From Coemansia sp. RSA 922 (lineage: Eukaryota > Kickxellomycota > Kickxellomycetes > Kickxellales > Kickxellaceae), in contig JANBQS010000004.1 of assembly GCA_027577415.1 (NCBI GenBank), positions 1 through 64,000 of the forward strand: a DNA stretch of 64,000 nt, written 5' to 3'. The notes beneath the pieces were generated by a model that saw only the letters and a program-made list of their open reading frames with translations, ran no database searches and was not told where the DNA came from. Both the position numbers and the translations under genes were made by a program. Below, in pieces: positions 30,877 through 40,447 of the stretch (positions are counted from its first letter, which is position 1; every line of letters starts with the position of its first letter).

Positions 30877-32288
30877 ATTTTTTTACTTGTAGGTCCGGCG
30901 TGCAGAGAATAAAACGTGTTCCTATAGCAAAAACTGAAAAGCGGGCAGGAAAAAGTACCTAAAAACAAGTGGTATTGGGCAATATTGAAATACGTATTAG
31001 CCAGAATAAGAGTGCAAGAGGGCAAAAATATTTTTTCGATTTTTATATAAGAAAAAAGTAGTCTTTTTTATTACTCTTGATGTGCGCGCATGGGGGGTGG
31101 GGGTTGCGGCGATCATGCCCTACGCCCTGGGCGACCAAACCTCTCGTTGACAACTCGGAGAAAAATGCGCAAGCATTCTTTTTGACTTGTCATTTTTGCC
31201 AGCTCTTAATTTGCTCCCGCCAAAGCATGGGTTGATTTTTGGCCTATCAATTACCAAGGTCTGACTACGCATTAAAGCCAGCACTCGGCCGTCAGGTGAC
31301 AAGTAGGCGCCTGTATTCTATTGCCATACGTCGACGCCTGGCTCCAAAACGCGAGAAAGCAGCCCGCCCCCTACGTATCCTCCACTAAGATTAAAGGCCT
31401 CGCATATCTTATCGTATCTCATCTGTTGCCATTTTGAACGCCGGCCAAGAAAAGGCTCTCTCATTCTCATGACCACGGGGGCTTAGGCGCCTGTGTCCTT
31501 CGCAGCGGCGAGAGGGTGTTCTCAACAGAAAAAAAATTGGACGTCATCTAAATGAAACGAATGGTACGTAGTGGCCAGTTACGACACCATGTTCTATTTT
31601 TGACATTCAACGATGTGCCGCACACATGGCAAACACGGCAGAAACAATGACCCGCTCTCTCCTTGATTGTCCACCGCGCCCAATCGCCAAATTGGGCAAG
31701 CGGCTCCAAGGTTCACAATACGCCTGTCTCTCTCTTTTTCTTTTGGCACGGTTGGTTTATTTTTGCTGACAAAGAAATCAACGGCTAGTGTCTCAATTGC
31801 CGACTGTATTCACAAAAAGACGGTCAGTACCTACGTATCTATCAGCTGTAGAGCAATTTACGTGAGGTAAAATAATATCAAGGTAGCAGGACGCGTGAAC
31901 GTAGCTCTGTCGGCATACAACAGCGCACATTGTTGCCACGATAAAGCCGACTACAACTTTAAAAGTGCGCTTGACTAAACTGAGCGGAGGCAAAGGAACA
32001 CAGAGAGAGAAGGGACTGGTGGAATTTTCTCTTTCTCATTCCCGAGTACACTCACAATTACAGCTTTTACTCTACATGCCAACTTATGCATGCATGTCGG
32101 ATACCCTGGGGTTGGGAGTCACATTACATAGATCAACTTGGAAACAGCGATCGTCATGCATGCGGACCATGGCGCACTACCACTGGACAGTGCCAGGGGC
32201 GTCACCAATGACGTACGACAAAAAAGTGTATCACCAAGCTTCATCAGCACTCCTATCACAGTGTAGGTTTATAATTTGACAACAGCTC
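30877..32288. other. Intergenic, no gene seen
   Basis: 1.4 kb holding the HSF-like gene promoter and the 3' flank of chitin synthase 2. Only short, unconvincing open stretches on both strands. Confidence 0.5.
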
Positions 32289-35200
32289 CTAAATGGCGCC
32301 AGAAAGCATACGATCTATAACATCGCTAATAAAGTCCTTGCGACTACTCAGGTCGATGTTAAACTCTTGCGCCAACTGCTGCCGTATCTTCTTTTTGGTC
32401 ATCGTAGTCAAGTCAGACGTAGCCAATATGCGACGCGTAGCCTCGATAAGTTGGCCATCTAGCGGCATCGTCTCAAGGTTCTGGCCATTGCTTTGGTCGT
32501 AGTAATCGACACCAGCTGGCGCGATATACGAGGACATGGGACGCTGTTGTTGCGGCGTTTCGGGAGTGCCGTTGGGCATAGTATAGTCGGGAATACCAGC
32601 TTGGCCCATATACCCGCCATTAAGCGGCGTAGTGGCAACTATTGTGTGCGGACGACTTGCACTCATGCTTGGCGGAGACGGCGAACGCGCACCAGGCATG
32701 GCTGCATAGATCGACTCGTGGCCTCCCATGGTGCGGTCCATGTGGCCAACAGATACAGACGAGCGTGTGGTCGCCATGCCGTATGGCGACGCAAATGTGT
32801 TTTGCAGGTGGCCATTCACAGTGGCCATCGAGTAGCGATAGTCACCGTTGACTGGCACTTGCATGGCCATAGTCGGTGTAGCCGCCCGAGACATCGTGTA
32901 CTGCCCATTATGAGGAACTTGCGCAATAACCGAGGGCGCATTAGGATAGCCGTACATACTGCCAGTGCGCATATGATTCATGACCGCAGCGTTGGCAGCC
33001 GCCGACTGTCTACTATACAACGACATACGTTCATCGTCTCTACTCGATGACCCAGCATGGGGGTTCATATTAGGAGGTGGTGCGTTGAGTACACCAGCGG
33101 CGGCCAACTCGACTTCATATTCAATCCACCGACGCTGCGGGATAGACGCTGGATCGAACGGCTTATCGTCCTTGATGATGATTTTGCGCTTGCCATCACC
33201 GACAACGACACGCGTGTTACCCCACGAAAAGTCGTCAAAGTGCCAGAATGAATAGATAGGCAGCACAAATGACCACAGCGGGTACGCCAAAAGGTAGATA
33301 AACATCCATCCGACATGTTGCCACTCGCGACGCAGAATAAAGATAATCGCCTGTACACCATAGATGGCTCCAATGAGGATAAGCGAGATGTAGCCGACAT
33401 CAGCAAGGCCAGTCACAGCAACGTAGATAAGGTACGCAAAGTAGAAAAGCGTAGTTGGCATCGTGATGGTACCAAACAAATCAAGGAACACGACGAAGCG
33501 CATCGAGAAGCAACAGAACCCGCACATGTCAGGCAAGAACATGAGCTCAGCCAAGTTGTGGATAGTCGAGTTGATCCAGCGACGACGCTGCGACAGGAGC
33601 ACGGCCCACTTTTCCGGCGCTATGGTCTTGCATTTGGCGTCCTGGATGAATTTGAGCTTGTACTGCGGGAAGTGCTTCATCATCAGCGTCGTCAAGTAGC
33701 GGTCCTCGCCCAGAGACAGCAAGTTCTTCTTGTGCAGTGTGTCGACGTGTAGCTCCGAGTACGCATCCAGCACAGGTTTGGCAACAAGTAGGGGCTTGCC
33801 GTCGCTGCTACGTAGGCGATACATGCAGAAGCAGCCAGGAAGACAAGTGACGGATCCGAACAGCGACTCGAAGGCCTTGGCCATATGATGCGAGATAAAG
33901 TACTCGTAGACCTGCATCATCGTCGTCCAGCTCTTGTTCTCGTTGCCCAGCATCGTTTCGCCACAGATACCGGCAATGCGCTGGTCGGACGAGCATGCGG
34001 CAATTAGGCGAGAAAGCGAGTCTGGCATGACTTCAGTATCAGCGTCGACCTGCAAGATGTACTCAAAGCTGCTTGGCTCGATACCGATAATATGGCGAAT
34101 CTGGTGGTACATCTCGAGCTCCAACGGCGTCATGGGCAGGTCAAAGTGCACCTTGTTGAAGAACGCCATGAGCAAGATCTGCGAGTCGCGCTTGCCACGG
34201 TTACCCGACCGATTGGACTCGTCGATAGTGCCGACCTTGACAACAACCATGAACGGCACGACGTGTCCTTCGAACTCGTACAAGCCCGAGTACACCTTGC
34301 CGATGTTGTGACGGCGCGAGCCCTCAGCGATAGCCAGGTAGTCACGGCCAGGCGGATCATATTCAGGGTCGACACCCAGGATATCGAGTACGATGCGTGG
34401 CGTCGACCGGTCGTTACCAGAGCCGACGATGTTGCCGTCGCAGATAATAAACATCAGCCTATGCTTATCGTCGTACTCAAGAGCAGCCAACGAATCGATA
34501 GTTTTAATCAAGCTCGCCTCGTCTTCCGTGTAGCAAGGAACTTGGCAAATAACGAACTTGCTCGGAGTGATAGGCCGATTCTTGGCACCGAACTGTAACG
34601 CCGTAACGAATTTAACCAAAACAATGGTCATCAGAATGCAAGCAAATGCCAACAACATATAGTTAGTGAAGAGGCACCGCACGCTCTGACGGTCGTCGAC
34701 TTTACCCACGTAGAAGAGGTTCTTCATACAGTTGTAGTTGGCTTGGTGCTCGCTGGGACTCCACTGGATACGATCCCACTCTTTGGTAATATCCGTCGTG
34801 CCGGCGCCCTTGTCGTCAAAGATATTCTCAATGTGGTTACTCAAGAACCGCCACTTGGAGTCAGTGTTGCCCGGATACTCGATAGTAGCAAAGTAGTCCT
34901 CGAGATTATAGACCTCCTTGTTGATGATACGCCAGTATTTGCCCTGGTCCTTGTGCATGCTGTTGACCCAGTCGTAGTCCCACACGACGTCGCCCTTTTT
35001 GAACAGGTTGAGCGTAGGCAACACGTATTTGACGTAAAAGCCCTGGTCGCTAAGCTCCTTCGAACTGGGCATAGACCCGACCTTGTGAGTAAAGGGGAAG
35101 GTCTGTAGAGCGGTAACATCGGCGACATTCAAATACATGGAGTAATTCGGGTCACTCTTTTTTGAGACTAGACCCGAGCACGCAGTTCTGATAGCGACCG

Positions 35201-35945
35201 GGAACGAGGCGTTGACGTCCAAACCGGCGTACATAACCATGAGATCCTTTGAGGCGACAAACGACGAGACGCCATGCTTCTGATTCAAATACTGTGTGAC
35301 ATCGTAGACATGGCCACGCATAGCGATGTAGGCATCTTTTTCCGAGTTGTGACCAGATACCTCGTCCATCGTCCACACGTACTCACGCGGACATAAGATC
35401 AGGCCCAGACCGATGATGACGAACAGGAGAATGCACCAGATAAAAAATATGATAATGCAAATAGCGACCTTTTCGCGCCACGCCATACGCACATCGGGCC
35501 GCTTCATGCGGCCGCATAGACTGAGGAACGGCGAGGGAATCCACCAAGTCAGGGCCCACGTAATTGTTGACCATGTGCGGCGTGTTCGTGTGATCTCTAC
35601 GTCCTCGATGGTCTCGTGGGCGGGAGACATGTCGCCGTGTTTCTCGGACGTAATGACACCCGTGTTGACGTTGTAGGCGGTTGTGCGGTCGCTGGGCGCC
35701 TTGGGTGGAGATCCACCAATACGACTGTACTCTTCGCTGGAGTAGTGACCAGGTCCCATGTATCTGTCATCGCCGGGCATGCCGTAGGTAGGCAGTGTAC
35801 GTGTCGAAACGGCTGCAGGGGTAGCGGCGACCGAAGCAATATTGGTGAGACGGCGTGCGCCTGGACCGTTGTTGTTGGTACTAGCCATTATATCGCCAGC
35901 ATGGGATGTCGTACCCGTCCACTCCAGATCGTCCGTCGAGCCCAT
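32289..35945 (-). CDS. Chitin synthase, class V/VII-like without myosin motor (copy 2)
   Basis: 1,218 residues from the ATG at 35945 (MGSTDDLEWTG). A slightly longer frame starts at a TTG just after a TAG and is not used. Domain order is the same as in copy 1: disordered N-terminus, GRMKRPDVRMAWREKVAIC membrane region, cytochrome-b5-like YIAMRGHVYDVTQYLNQKHG, family-2 catalytic core (LQVDADTEVMPD, QRRRW at 786-790), C-terminal membrane helices, low-complexity Met/Ser/Pro region, and a DEK-C-like end (ATRRILATSDLTTMTKKKIR). From RDYLAIAEGSRRHN through the helices after QRRRW the two copies are almost identical, including synonymous sites. The N-terminal 450 and C-terminal 200 residues are clearly diverged. 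Confidence 0.95.
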   Translation of the reverse strand: MGSTDDLEWTGTTSHAGDIMASTNNNGPGARRLTNIASVAATPAAVSTRTLPTYGMPGDDRYMGPGHYSSEEYSRIGGSPPKAPSDRTTAYNVNTGVITSEKHGDMSPAHETIEDVEITRTRRTWSTITWALTWWIPSPFLSLCGRMKRPDVRMAWREKVAICIIIFFIWCILLFVIIGLGLILCPREYVWTMDEVSGHNSEKDAYIAMRGHVYDVTQYLNQKHGVSSFVASKDLMVMYAGLDVNASFPVAIRTACSGLVSKKSDPNYSMYLNVADVTALQTFPFTHKVGSMPSSKELSDQGFYVKYVLPTLNLFKKGDVVWDYDWVNSMHKDQGKYWRIINKEVYNLEDYFATIEYPGNTDSKWRFLSNHIENIFDDKGAGTTDITKEWDRIQWSPSEHQANYNCMKNLFYVGKVDDRQSVRCLFTNYMLLAFACILMTIVLVKFVTALQFGAKNRPITPSKFVICQVPCYTEDEASLIKTIDSLAALEYDDKHRLMFIICDGNIVGSGNDRSTPRIVLDILGVDPEYDPPGRDYLAIAEGSRRHNIGKVYSGLYEFEGHVVPFMVVVKVGTIDESNRSGNRGKRDSQILLMAFFNKVHFDLPMTPLELEMYHQIRHIIGIEPSSFEYILQVDADTEVMPDSLSRLIAACSSDQRIAGICGETMLGNENKSWTTMMQVYEYFISHHMAKAFESLFGSVTCLPGCFCMYRLRSSDGKPLLVAKPVLDAYSELHVDTLHKKNLLSLGEDRYLTTLMMKHFPQYKLKFIQDAKCKTIAPEKWAVLLSQRRRWINSTIHNLAELMFLPDMCGFCCFSMRFVVFLDLFGTITMPTTLFYFAYLIYVAVTGLADVGYISLILIGAIYGVQAIIFILRREWQHVGWMFIYLLAYPLWSFVLPIYSFWHFDDFSWGNTRVVVGDGKRKIIIKDDKPFDPASIPQRRWIEYEVELAAAGVLNAPPPNMNPHAGSSSRDDERMSLYSRQSAAANAAVMNHMRTGSMYGYPNAPSVIAQVPHNGQYTMSRAATPTMAMQVPVNGDYRYSMATVNGHLQNTFASPYGMATTRSSVSVGHMDRTMGGHESIYAAMPGARSPSPPSMSASRPHTIVATTPLNGGYMGQAGIPDYTMPNGTPETPQQQRPMSSYIAPAGVDYYDQSNGQNLETMPLDGQLIEATRRILATSDLTTMTKKKIRQQLAQEFNIDLSSRKDFISDVIDRMLSGAI

Positions 35946-36867
35946 GTGGTACAAGAATATCCGTCCCTAAAAAGAACAACTTGAATACAGAGTTTATTAA
36001 TAATGTATCCTAATATTATTTGCTTGGACCGTCTTTAGATTATTTGTTTATATGCGCTTACCTCGAGAGGTTACGTCAGAGTACTGGTAGTAAAAAAAAG
36101 CTACGCAGTTTAAATGTTTGAGAGAGAAAAAAAAAAGAAGAGAAAAAGTTAAAAAGGTGAAGTAATGGAGTTCCAGAGAAGAAGGACGAATATACTCTAT
36201 GAGCCCGTGTGCGCGCTAAGACCAACTGAGGGGAGAGGGAGAAGTTGGACAGCGTGTGAGAAACAGCAACATCGTTGGGATCAGACAATAGGTTCCTGCC
36301 ATTTACAGCGCACACGCTGACTTGAGCTAAAAAAAAAAAAAAAAAAGGCGGCGTCAAACACATTTTTTTCCCACTCTGGACATAAAGGCAGTAAAAAAAT
36401 ATATACAAGAATGGGCATTGCCCCTTTTCAAGCTCAAAGTAAACAATAACAAAAAAAATTACTCTCCACTCCCCCCTGTACTCATATTTTTTGGGAAAAA
36501 GGGGGAGGGATCTCGAGTGATTGTACACGCCTTGAGTATCTGTGTGTGGGGGAGAGAGAGAGAAAAATGAGAAGGTCTCCCAAGACTTTAACGACTACAG
36601 TGCATTGTTTAAAAAAGTTCTTGGCTCTTAATATAAATTCGCTGGCAGCAAAAAAAAAAAGAGGGTGGCGCTGGTGTTTTTTTTGAAGCAGTAGCCACTT
36701 TATCGTTGCAAGTGAGAAACGTTCGTGAGTAACAGCCACATCTGCCTCCCATCCATTTTAGGAAATGTGCATATTCTAATAGTACACACCGAATAAGCCT
36801 CATGTCACAGCAAAAACGTTTCTCACAATTCCAACAAAGTAGTAAATAGGGAGAGAGAAAGAGAGAG
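35946..36867. other. Intergenic, promoter region of chitin synthase 2
   Basis: About 920 bp rich in homopurine and poly-A runs (for example about 36330-36346). It is the upstream region of chitin synthase 2 and the 3' flank of DAM1. No gene seen. Confidence 0.5.
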
Positions 36868-37551
36868 CTACTGAGGAAACTGCTCAGGGTCAAGAAAGAA
36901 CAAGTGTCCCTTTTTATTGACACGCTTAACAGCGTCGGTCTGTACCAGGGCATTCATATAATCCGTACACTTGTTACGAGTCAATCCGCCACCGACATCC
37001 CGCAAAATCTCATGGGCGTAAAGTCCCTCGCGATTCATAGAAAGCTCTCTCAAGATCAGCTCAATAACACCCTTATGCGGCTGGTCCTTGAACCTCGACG
37101 GCAATAGATCAGTAATTCGCCGAGTCTGAAATACTGCCTTACGCCGCTTAACACCAGTCTTTATCACTACGCGTTTCTTCTGCACCGCCTCCGCTTTCCG
37201 TGGTATCGCTGACCGTGCTCGCATTTGTTCTTCGCTTTGCAAATAGAGGTCATCGTCGTCCACGTTCATATCAGTGTCTTGCGCTGGCTCGAATGGTGGC
37301 GGAGTAACTGGTCGTTGTGCTAGGGCGTAGGAATCGGCATTGGGTGCTTCGAGAAACTCTAAGCACTCGCTGTTTAGTCGTAGGCCTTGTAGGAATACAG
37401 AAAAGTTCCGGTTAAACGTCAATAGACTGCTGTTTATATTGTCTAATTCCCGCAAATTCGTCGCTAGTCCAGAGAAATTCCGTTGTAGCTCACACAGGTT
37501 GTCCTCAAAGCTTTGGCTATTAGGATATATACTAAGTCTACGCGTCGTCAT
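36868..37551 (-). CDS. DAM1: DASH complex subunit Dam1 with a C-terminal winged-helix-like extension
   Basis: 227 residues. Positions 14-70 match the conserved Dam1 core: FEDNLCELQRNFSGLATNL, then SLLTFNRNFSVFLQGLRLN and CLEFLEAP. Dam1 is the subunit through which the DASH/Dam1 ring couples kinetochores to microtubule plus ends and is an Aurora B target. After an acidic linker (91-108) and a basic patch (118-146, KRRK), residues 157-222 form a compact domain. It reads KGVIELILRELSMNREGLYA, then a recognition-helix-like TRNKCTDYMNALVQ and a wing KRVNKKGHLFFL, which looks like a winged helix. I do not know this domain as part of yeast Dam1. It starts 206 bp from GLO2 in the opposite direction. 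Confidence 0.8.
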   Translation of the reverse strand: MTTRRLSIYPNSQSFEDNLCELQRNFSGLATNLRELDNINSSLLTFNRNFSVFLQGLRLNSECLEFLEAPNADSYALAQRPVTPPPFEPAQDTDMNVDDDDLYLQSEEQMRARSAIPRKAEAVQKKRVVIKTGVKRRKAVFQTRRITDLLPSRFKDQPHKGVIELILRELSMNREGLYAHEILRDVGGGLTRNKCTDYMNALVQTDAVKRVNKKGHLFFLDPEQFPQ

Positions 37552-37634
37552 TATGAATGATTAGTAGTGAAGAAATGAGGTGAGCTCAGAGAACAAGAGA
37601 TGGCAAATTTCGAATTTCAAGTGTGTTTACTATT

Positions 37635-37672
37635 AGTGGTGATCTTCTGGATCACCACTTCTGGATCACCAC
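37635..37672. repeat. Inverted and tandem repeat in the DAM1/GLO2 shared promoter
   Basis: AGTGGTGATC (37635-37644) and GATCACCACT (37650-37659) form a perfect 10-bp inverted repeat with a 5-nt spacer. The right arm is repeated as a 14-nt tandem unit, giving a third GATCACCAC at 37664-37672. It lies between the two divergent starts and could be an operator or a cruciform. Confidence 0.7.
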
Positions 37673-37757
37673 ATCGAGGGCTAGGGGGGAGGGAAATAAG
37701 CCTAGCGCGTTGGCAATTTGTCAGCTTTCTTTGTCTCTACTTTTTCGAGATAAAAAA

Positions 37758-38591
37758 ATGTCAATTTTTAAACACCTACTATCTACTTCTTTTAAGAATC
37801 CATCGGGTCGTCGCTTTTCTCTGTTAAACTCCCAGCTACTCAGTATGAAGGTCATCCCTGTTCCCTGTCTTTCCGACAACTACGCCTATGTTCTCGTCGA
37901 CGAAGATGCGAACCAAGTCATAGCAATCGATCCCGTAGAGCCCAAAAAGGTCATGGCAGTAATCAAAGACACCAAGCTGACATTCAACACGGTGCTCACC
38001 ACACATCACCACATGGACCACTCGGGCGGCAACAATCAGATCACAACCATGGTTCCAGGGCTCCAAGTCTACGGCGGGGACTCGCGGATCCCCCAAATGA
38101 CCCATCAGCTCAAAGACAGCGAGGAATTCACGCTGGGCAGTCTGCGAGTCCGCGCTATTCAAACCTTTGGACACACTACCAGCAGCATATGCTACTACAT
38201 TAGGAGCAAAAATGAGAGAATAGTGTTTACTGGCGACACCCTGTTTGTAGGCGGTTGTGGAAGACTGTTTGAGGGCACGCCGGAGGATATGTACGAGTCG
38301 TTGATCGGTAAATTGGCTAAACTACCGGGAGACACTGAAGTTTATGCGGGACACGAGTATACCAATAGTAATCTGAGGTTTGCGCGCAGTGTGGATCCTG
38401 ATAACCTAGAATTGAAGCAAAAGGCAGAACGCTGCGCGGAGCTCTCATATACTATGCCTAGTACCATAGCTGAGGAGCTAGCGACCAATCCGTTTATGCG
38501 CGTGGACCAGCCTGCGCTCCAAATCGCATCTAGCAAAACTGATCCAATCGAAGTGTTGGGTGAGATTCGTCGTATGAAAGACAATTTTTAA
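37758..38591 (+). CDS. GLO2: Hydroxyacylglutathione hydrolase (glyoxalase II), mitochondrial and cytosolic forms likely
   Basis: The catalytic protein begins at the ATG at 37845 (MKVIPVPCLSDNYAYVLVDE, 248 residues). An upstream in-frame ATG at 37758 adds 29 residues that are basic, Ser-rich and amphipathic (MSIFKHLLSTSFKNPSGRRF), as in a mitochondrial presequence. Metal-binding motifs of the metallo-beta-lactamase fold are present: THHHMDH at 53-59 of the short form, the GHTTSS histidine, FTGDTLF, and GHEYT near the C-terminal domain. It hydrolyses S-D-lactoylglutathione to lactate and glutathione, the second step of methylglyoxal detoxification. Human HAGH makes both compartments' forms from two starts; the same is inferred here. 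It ends 11 bp from the convergent mannosyltransferase gene. Confidence 0.93.
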   Translation: MSIFKHLLSTSFKNPSGRRFSLLNSQLLSMKVIPVPCLSDNYAYVLVDEDANQVIAIDPVEPKKVMAVIKDTKLTFNTVLTTHHHMDHSGGNNQITTMVPGLQVYGGDSRIPQMTHQLKDSEEFTLGSLRVRAIQTFGHTTSSICYYIRSKNERIVFTGDTLFVGGCGRLFEGTPEDMYESLIGKLAKLPGDTEVYAGHEYTNSNLRFARSVDPDNLELKQKAERCAELSYTMPSTIAEELATNPFMRVDQPALQIASSKTDPIEVLGEIRRMKDNF

Positions 38592-38602
38592 TAATAATAT
38601 AT

Positions 38603-40212
38603 TCATTCACCTGCAAATAAATCATACCACCTACGTCGTTCGGCAACATTAGCGCCCTCGTGCGAGATCAAGAACCGCTTCCTATCTCTAACCAGCCGTA
38701 TAGCCTCCTTCGTATCCCTAGGTGACCAAGTACTAGGCTTATATGACTTGTATCGCGGTAGACAGCTTCCGGGGCTATTGTCGAAACTCTCTAGCTTGGG
38801 GCACTGGCATTTGATCGTATCCGAGCAATGAGCGAAATCCGCGTGCTTATAGCCGATATCATCGAAAAAATGTACCTGATCGTAGTTCAGCAACATACCA
38901 GCCGCCAAAGAATGTACAGGCGCGTCGCCCCACCGTTCCATGAAAAAACCACCAGCTCGATCAAGTGCCTGAAAAAACGAATCATACTCTGGGGACCTTA
39001 ACCAGTTGAGTGAGGCGATTTCGAAATTAGACCAAAAGTGACATAAATTATATCCGCCCGATTCAGTCACGAAATACGACATAAAATCAGACGTAATGTT
39101 GTTAACCAACATATACTCCAACATATGATCCCAAAGCGACGGAATAGTAAGCTCGAGTTCCTTCAATGCGATAACGAACGAATAAAGTTTACCATGGTCC
39201 TCCATATACCTAAATGGATCATAATCCAAATCACAGTAAAAATCGACTCCAGGCTCAACTCTCCAATACCAATCTTTTGATAGGAGAAGCGGATGTTTGT
39301 AAAAGAACCCGCTGTTAAACCGACACATATGCCGGTAACTTAGACTACCACCGTAGATAACATTGTTTGCTGCCATTTGTTGTCGAGCCGCCAGCGCACG
39401 CGTATCGTCGATGAATTCGGGTACCGACCAGTGCTCCCTAGGAATCAAAGCAAATGTGACATTGCTCGTAGTGCTCGCAGATATTGTCTGCATAAACTCG
39501 TCGGTGAAGGGCTCGTCGTTCAGGAATAGATACGGGTAGTGATATTTGCCATTAAATCGGTCTTCCAATTGTCGCATAGTAGCACGGAACTCGTCCATTT
39601 CGCGGTTACGTATCAGAACGACAAACGACGCGTTAACCCTTTCTTCGTAATTGGGGAGTATCTTACGCCGCGCCATATCCCTTTGAGCCCCCGCCGCAAC
39701 CACAGGATCACTAGACATGGCCAGCGACTGTAGTATATCGGCTTCTCCGCGGTGATGCCATACCCAGGGCGCGATTTCCGCCACATGTTTCTCCTCGTCG
39801 GTGGCCCACTCAGTATCCAAAACTTGTTGTCGGTATTGTGTCAAGTTCTCCGGAAACTCTGTAGGCCATCCATCGAGCCGCACTAGTGGTATCCTCATTG
39901 CGACTACGGTGTCTGACTCCCGTAATGGACCCATGGGTTTGGTGTCTGGGCGACGGTTCTTCCAATCAAACGTGGTATCTTCAACTGATGGTCGTCCATA
40001 GGTGAGTGTATCCTGGTTAAAGTACTTTTGGCGTGAGTGGATAGCACTTCTCGAGATTATAATAACGCAGAGGAAAAACGTACAGGCGATACCAAGGATT
40101 ACCGTCGATGGAATAGCCAGTCGTTTAACAGCCTAAAAGTAGTTATATTTAGCTCTTGTGTATTACTCTTGTATCGAAAATAAAGGATGTTTTTACTTAC
40201 AGTGGTCCTCAT
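38603..40212 (-). CDS. Alpha-1,2-mannosyltransferase, KRE2/MNT1 (GT15) family (two exons)
   Basis: Exon 1 is a 12-nt micro-exon at 40201-40212 (MRTT), followed by a 68-nt intron (GTAAGT at 40200, TTTTAG ending 40133). Exon 2 is 38603-40132. The join gives MRTTAVKRLAIPST and then a signal-anchor helix (VILGIACTFFLCVIII), typical of a type II Golgi enzyme. The protein has 513 residues. The lumenal GT15 domain (about 140-490) has HWSVPEFIDD, YRHMCRFNSGFFYKHPLL, the EPGVDFYCDLDYDPF manganese/nucleotide segment, and YNLCHFWSNFEIASL with the candidate catalytic Glu. It adds alpha-1,2-mannose to O- or N-linked glycans. Without the first exon the protein would start at the ATG at 39934 and lose its anchor. 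Confidence 0.93.
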
Positions 40213-40447
40213 AGTATAGAAAATAATATAAATATGTGAAAAGAGTATAAAAAAAAATTTTGTTTTTGAGAAAGAAAAGAAAAAACATAATGAACAGTAA
40301 TGCCCTCAAAATTGACAACAAAACAAAAAAAAAAGCGCCACATTGTCTACAAAAAAAAGCAGTTTTTGCCAAAAAGTGAACAATGAAAAAAGCTTACAAA
40401 CCATCAAATTCCCAAATACAAATATAAAAAAAAGGACTTGAAAATAT
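40213..40447. other. Short intergenic, GT15 upstream and TRAPPC11 3' flank
   Basis: 235 bp, very A/T-rich with several A runs. It serves as the promoter of the mannosyltransferase. No gene seen. Confidence 0.5.
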
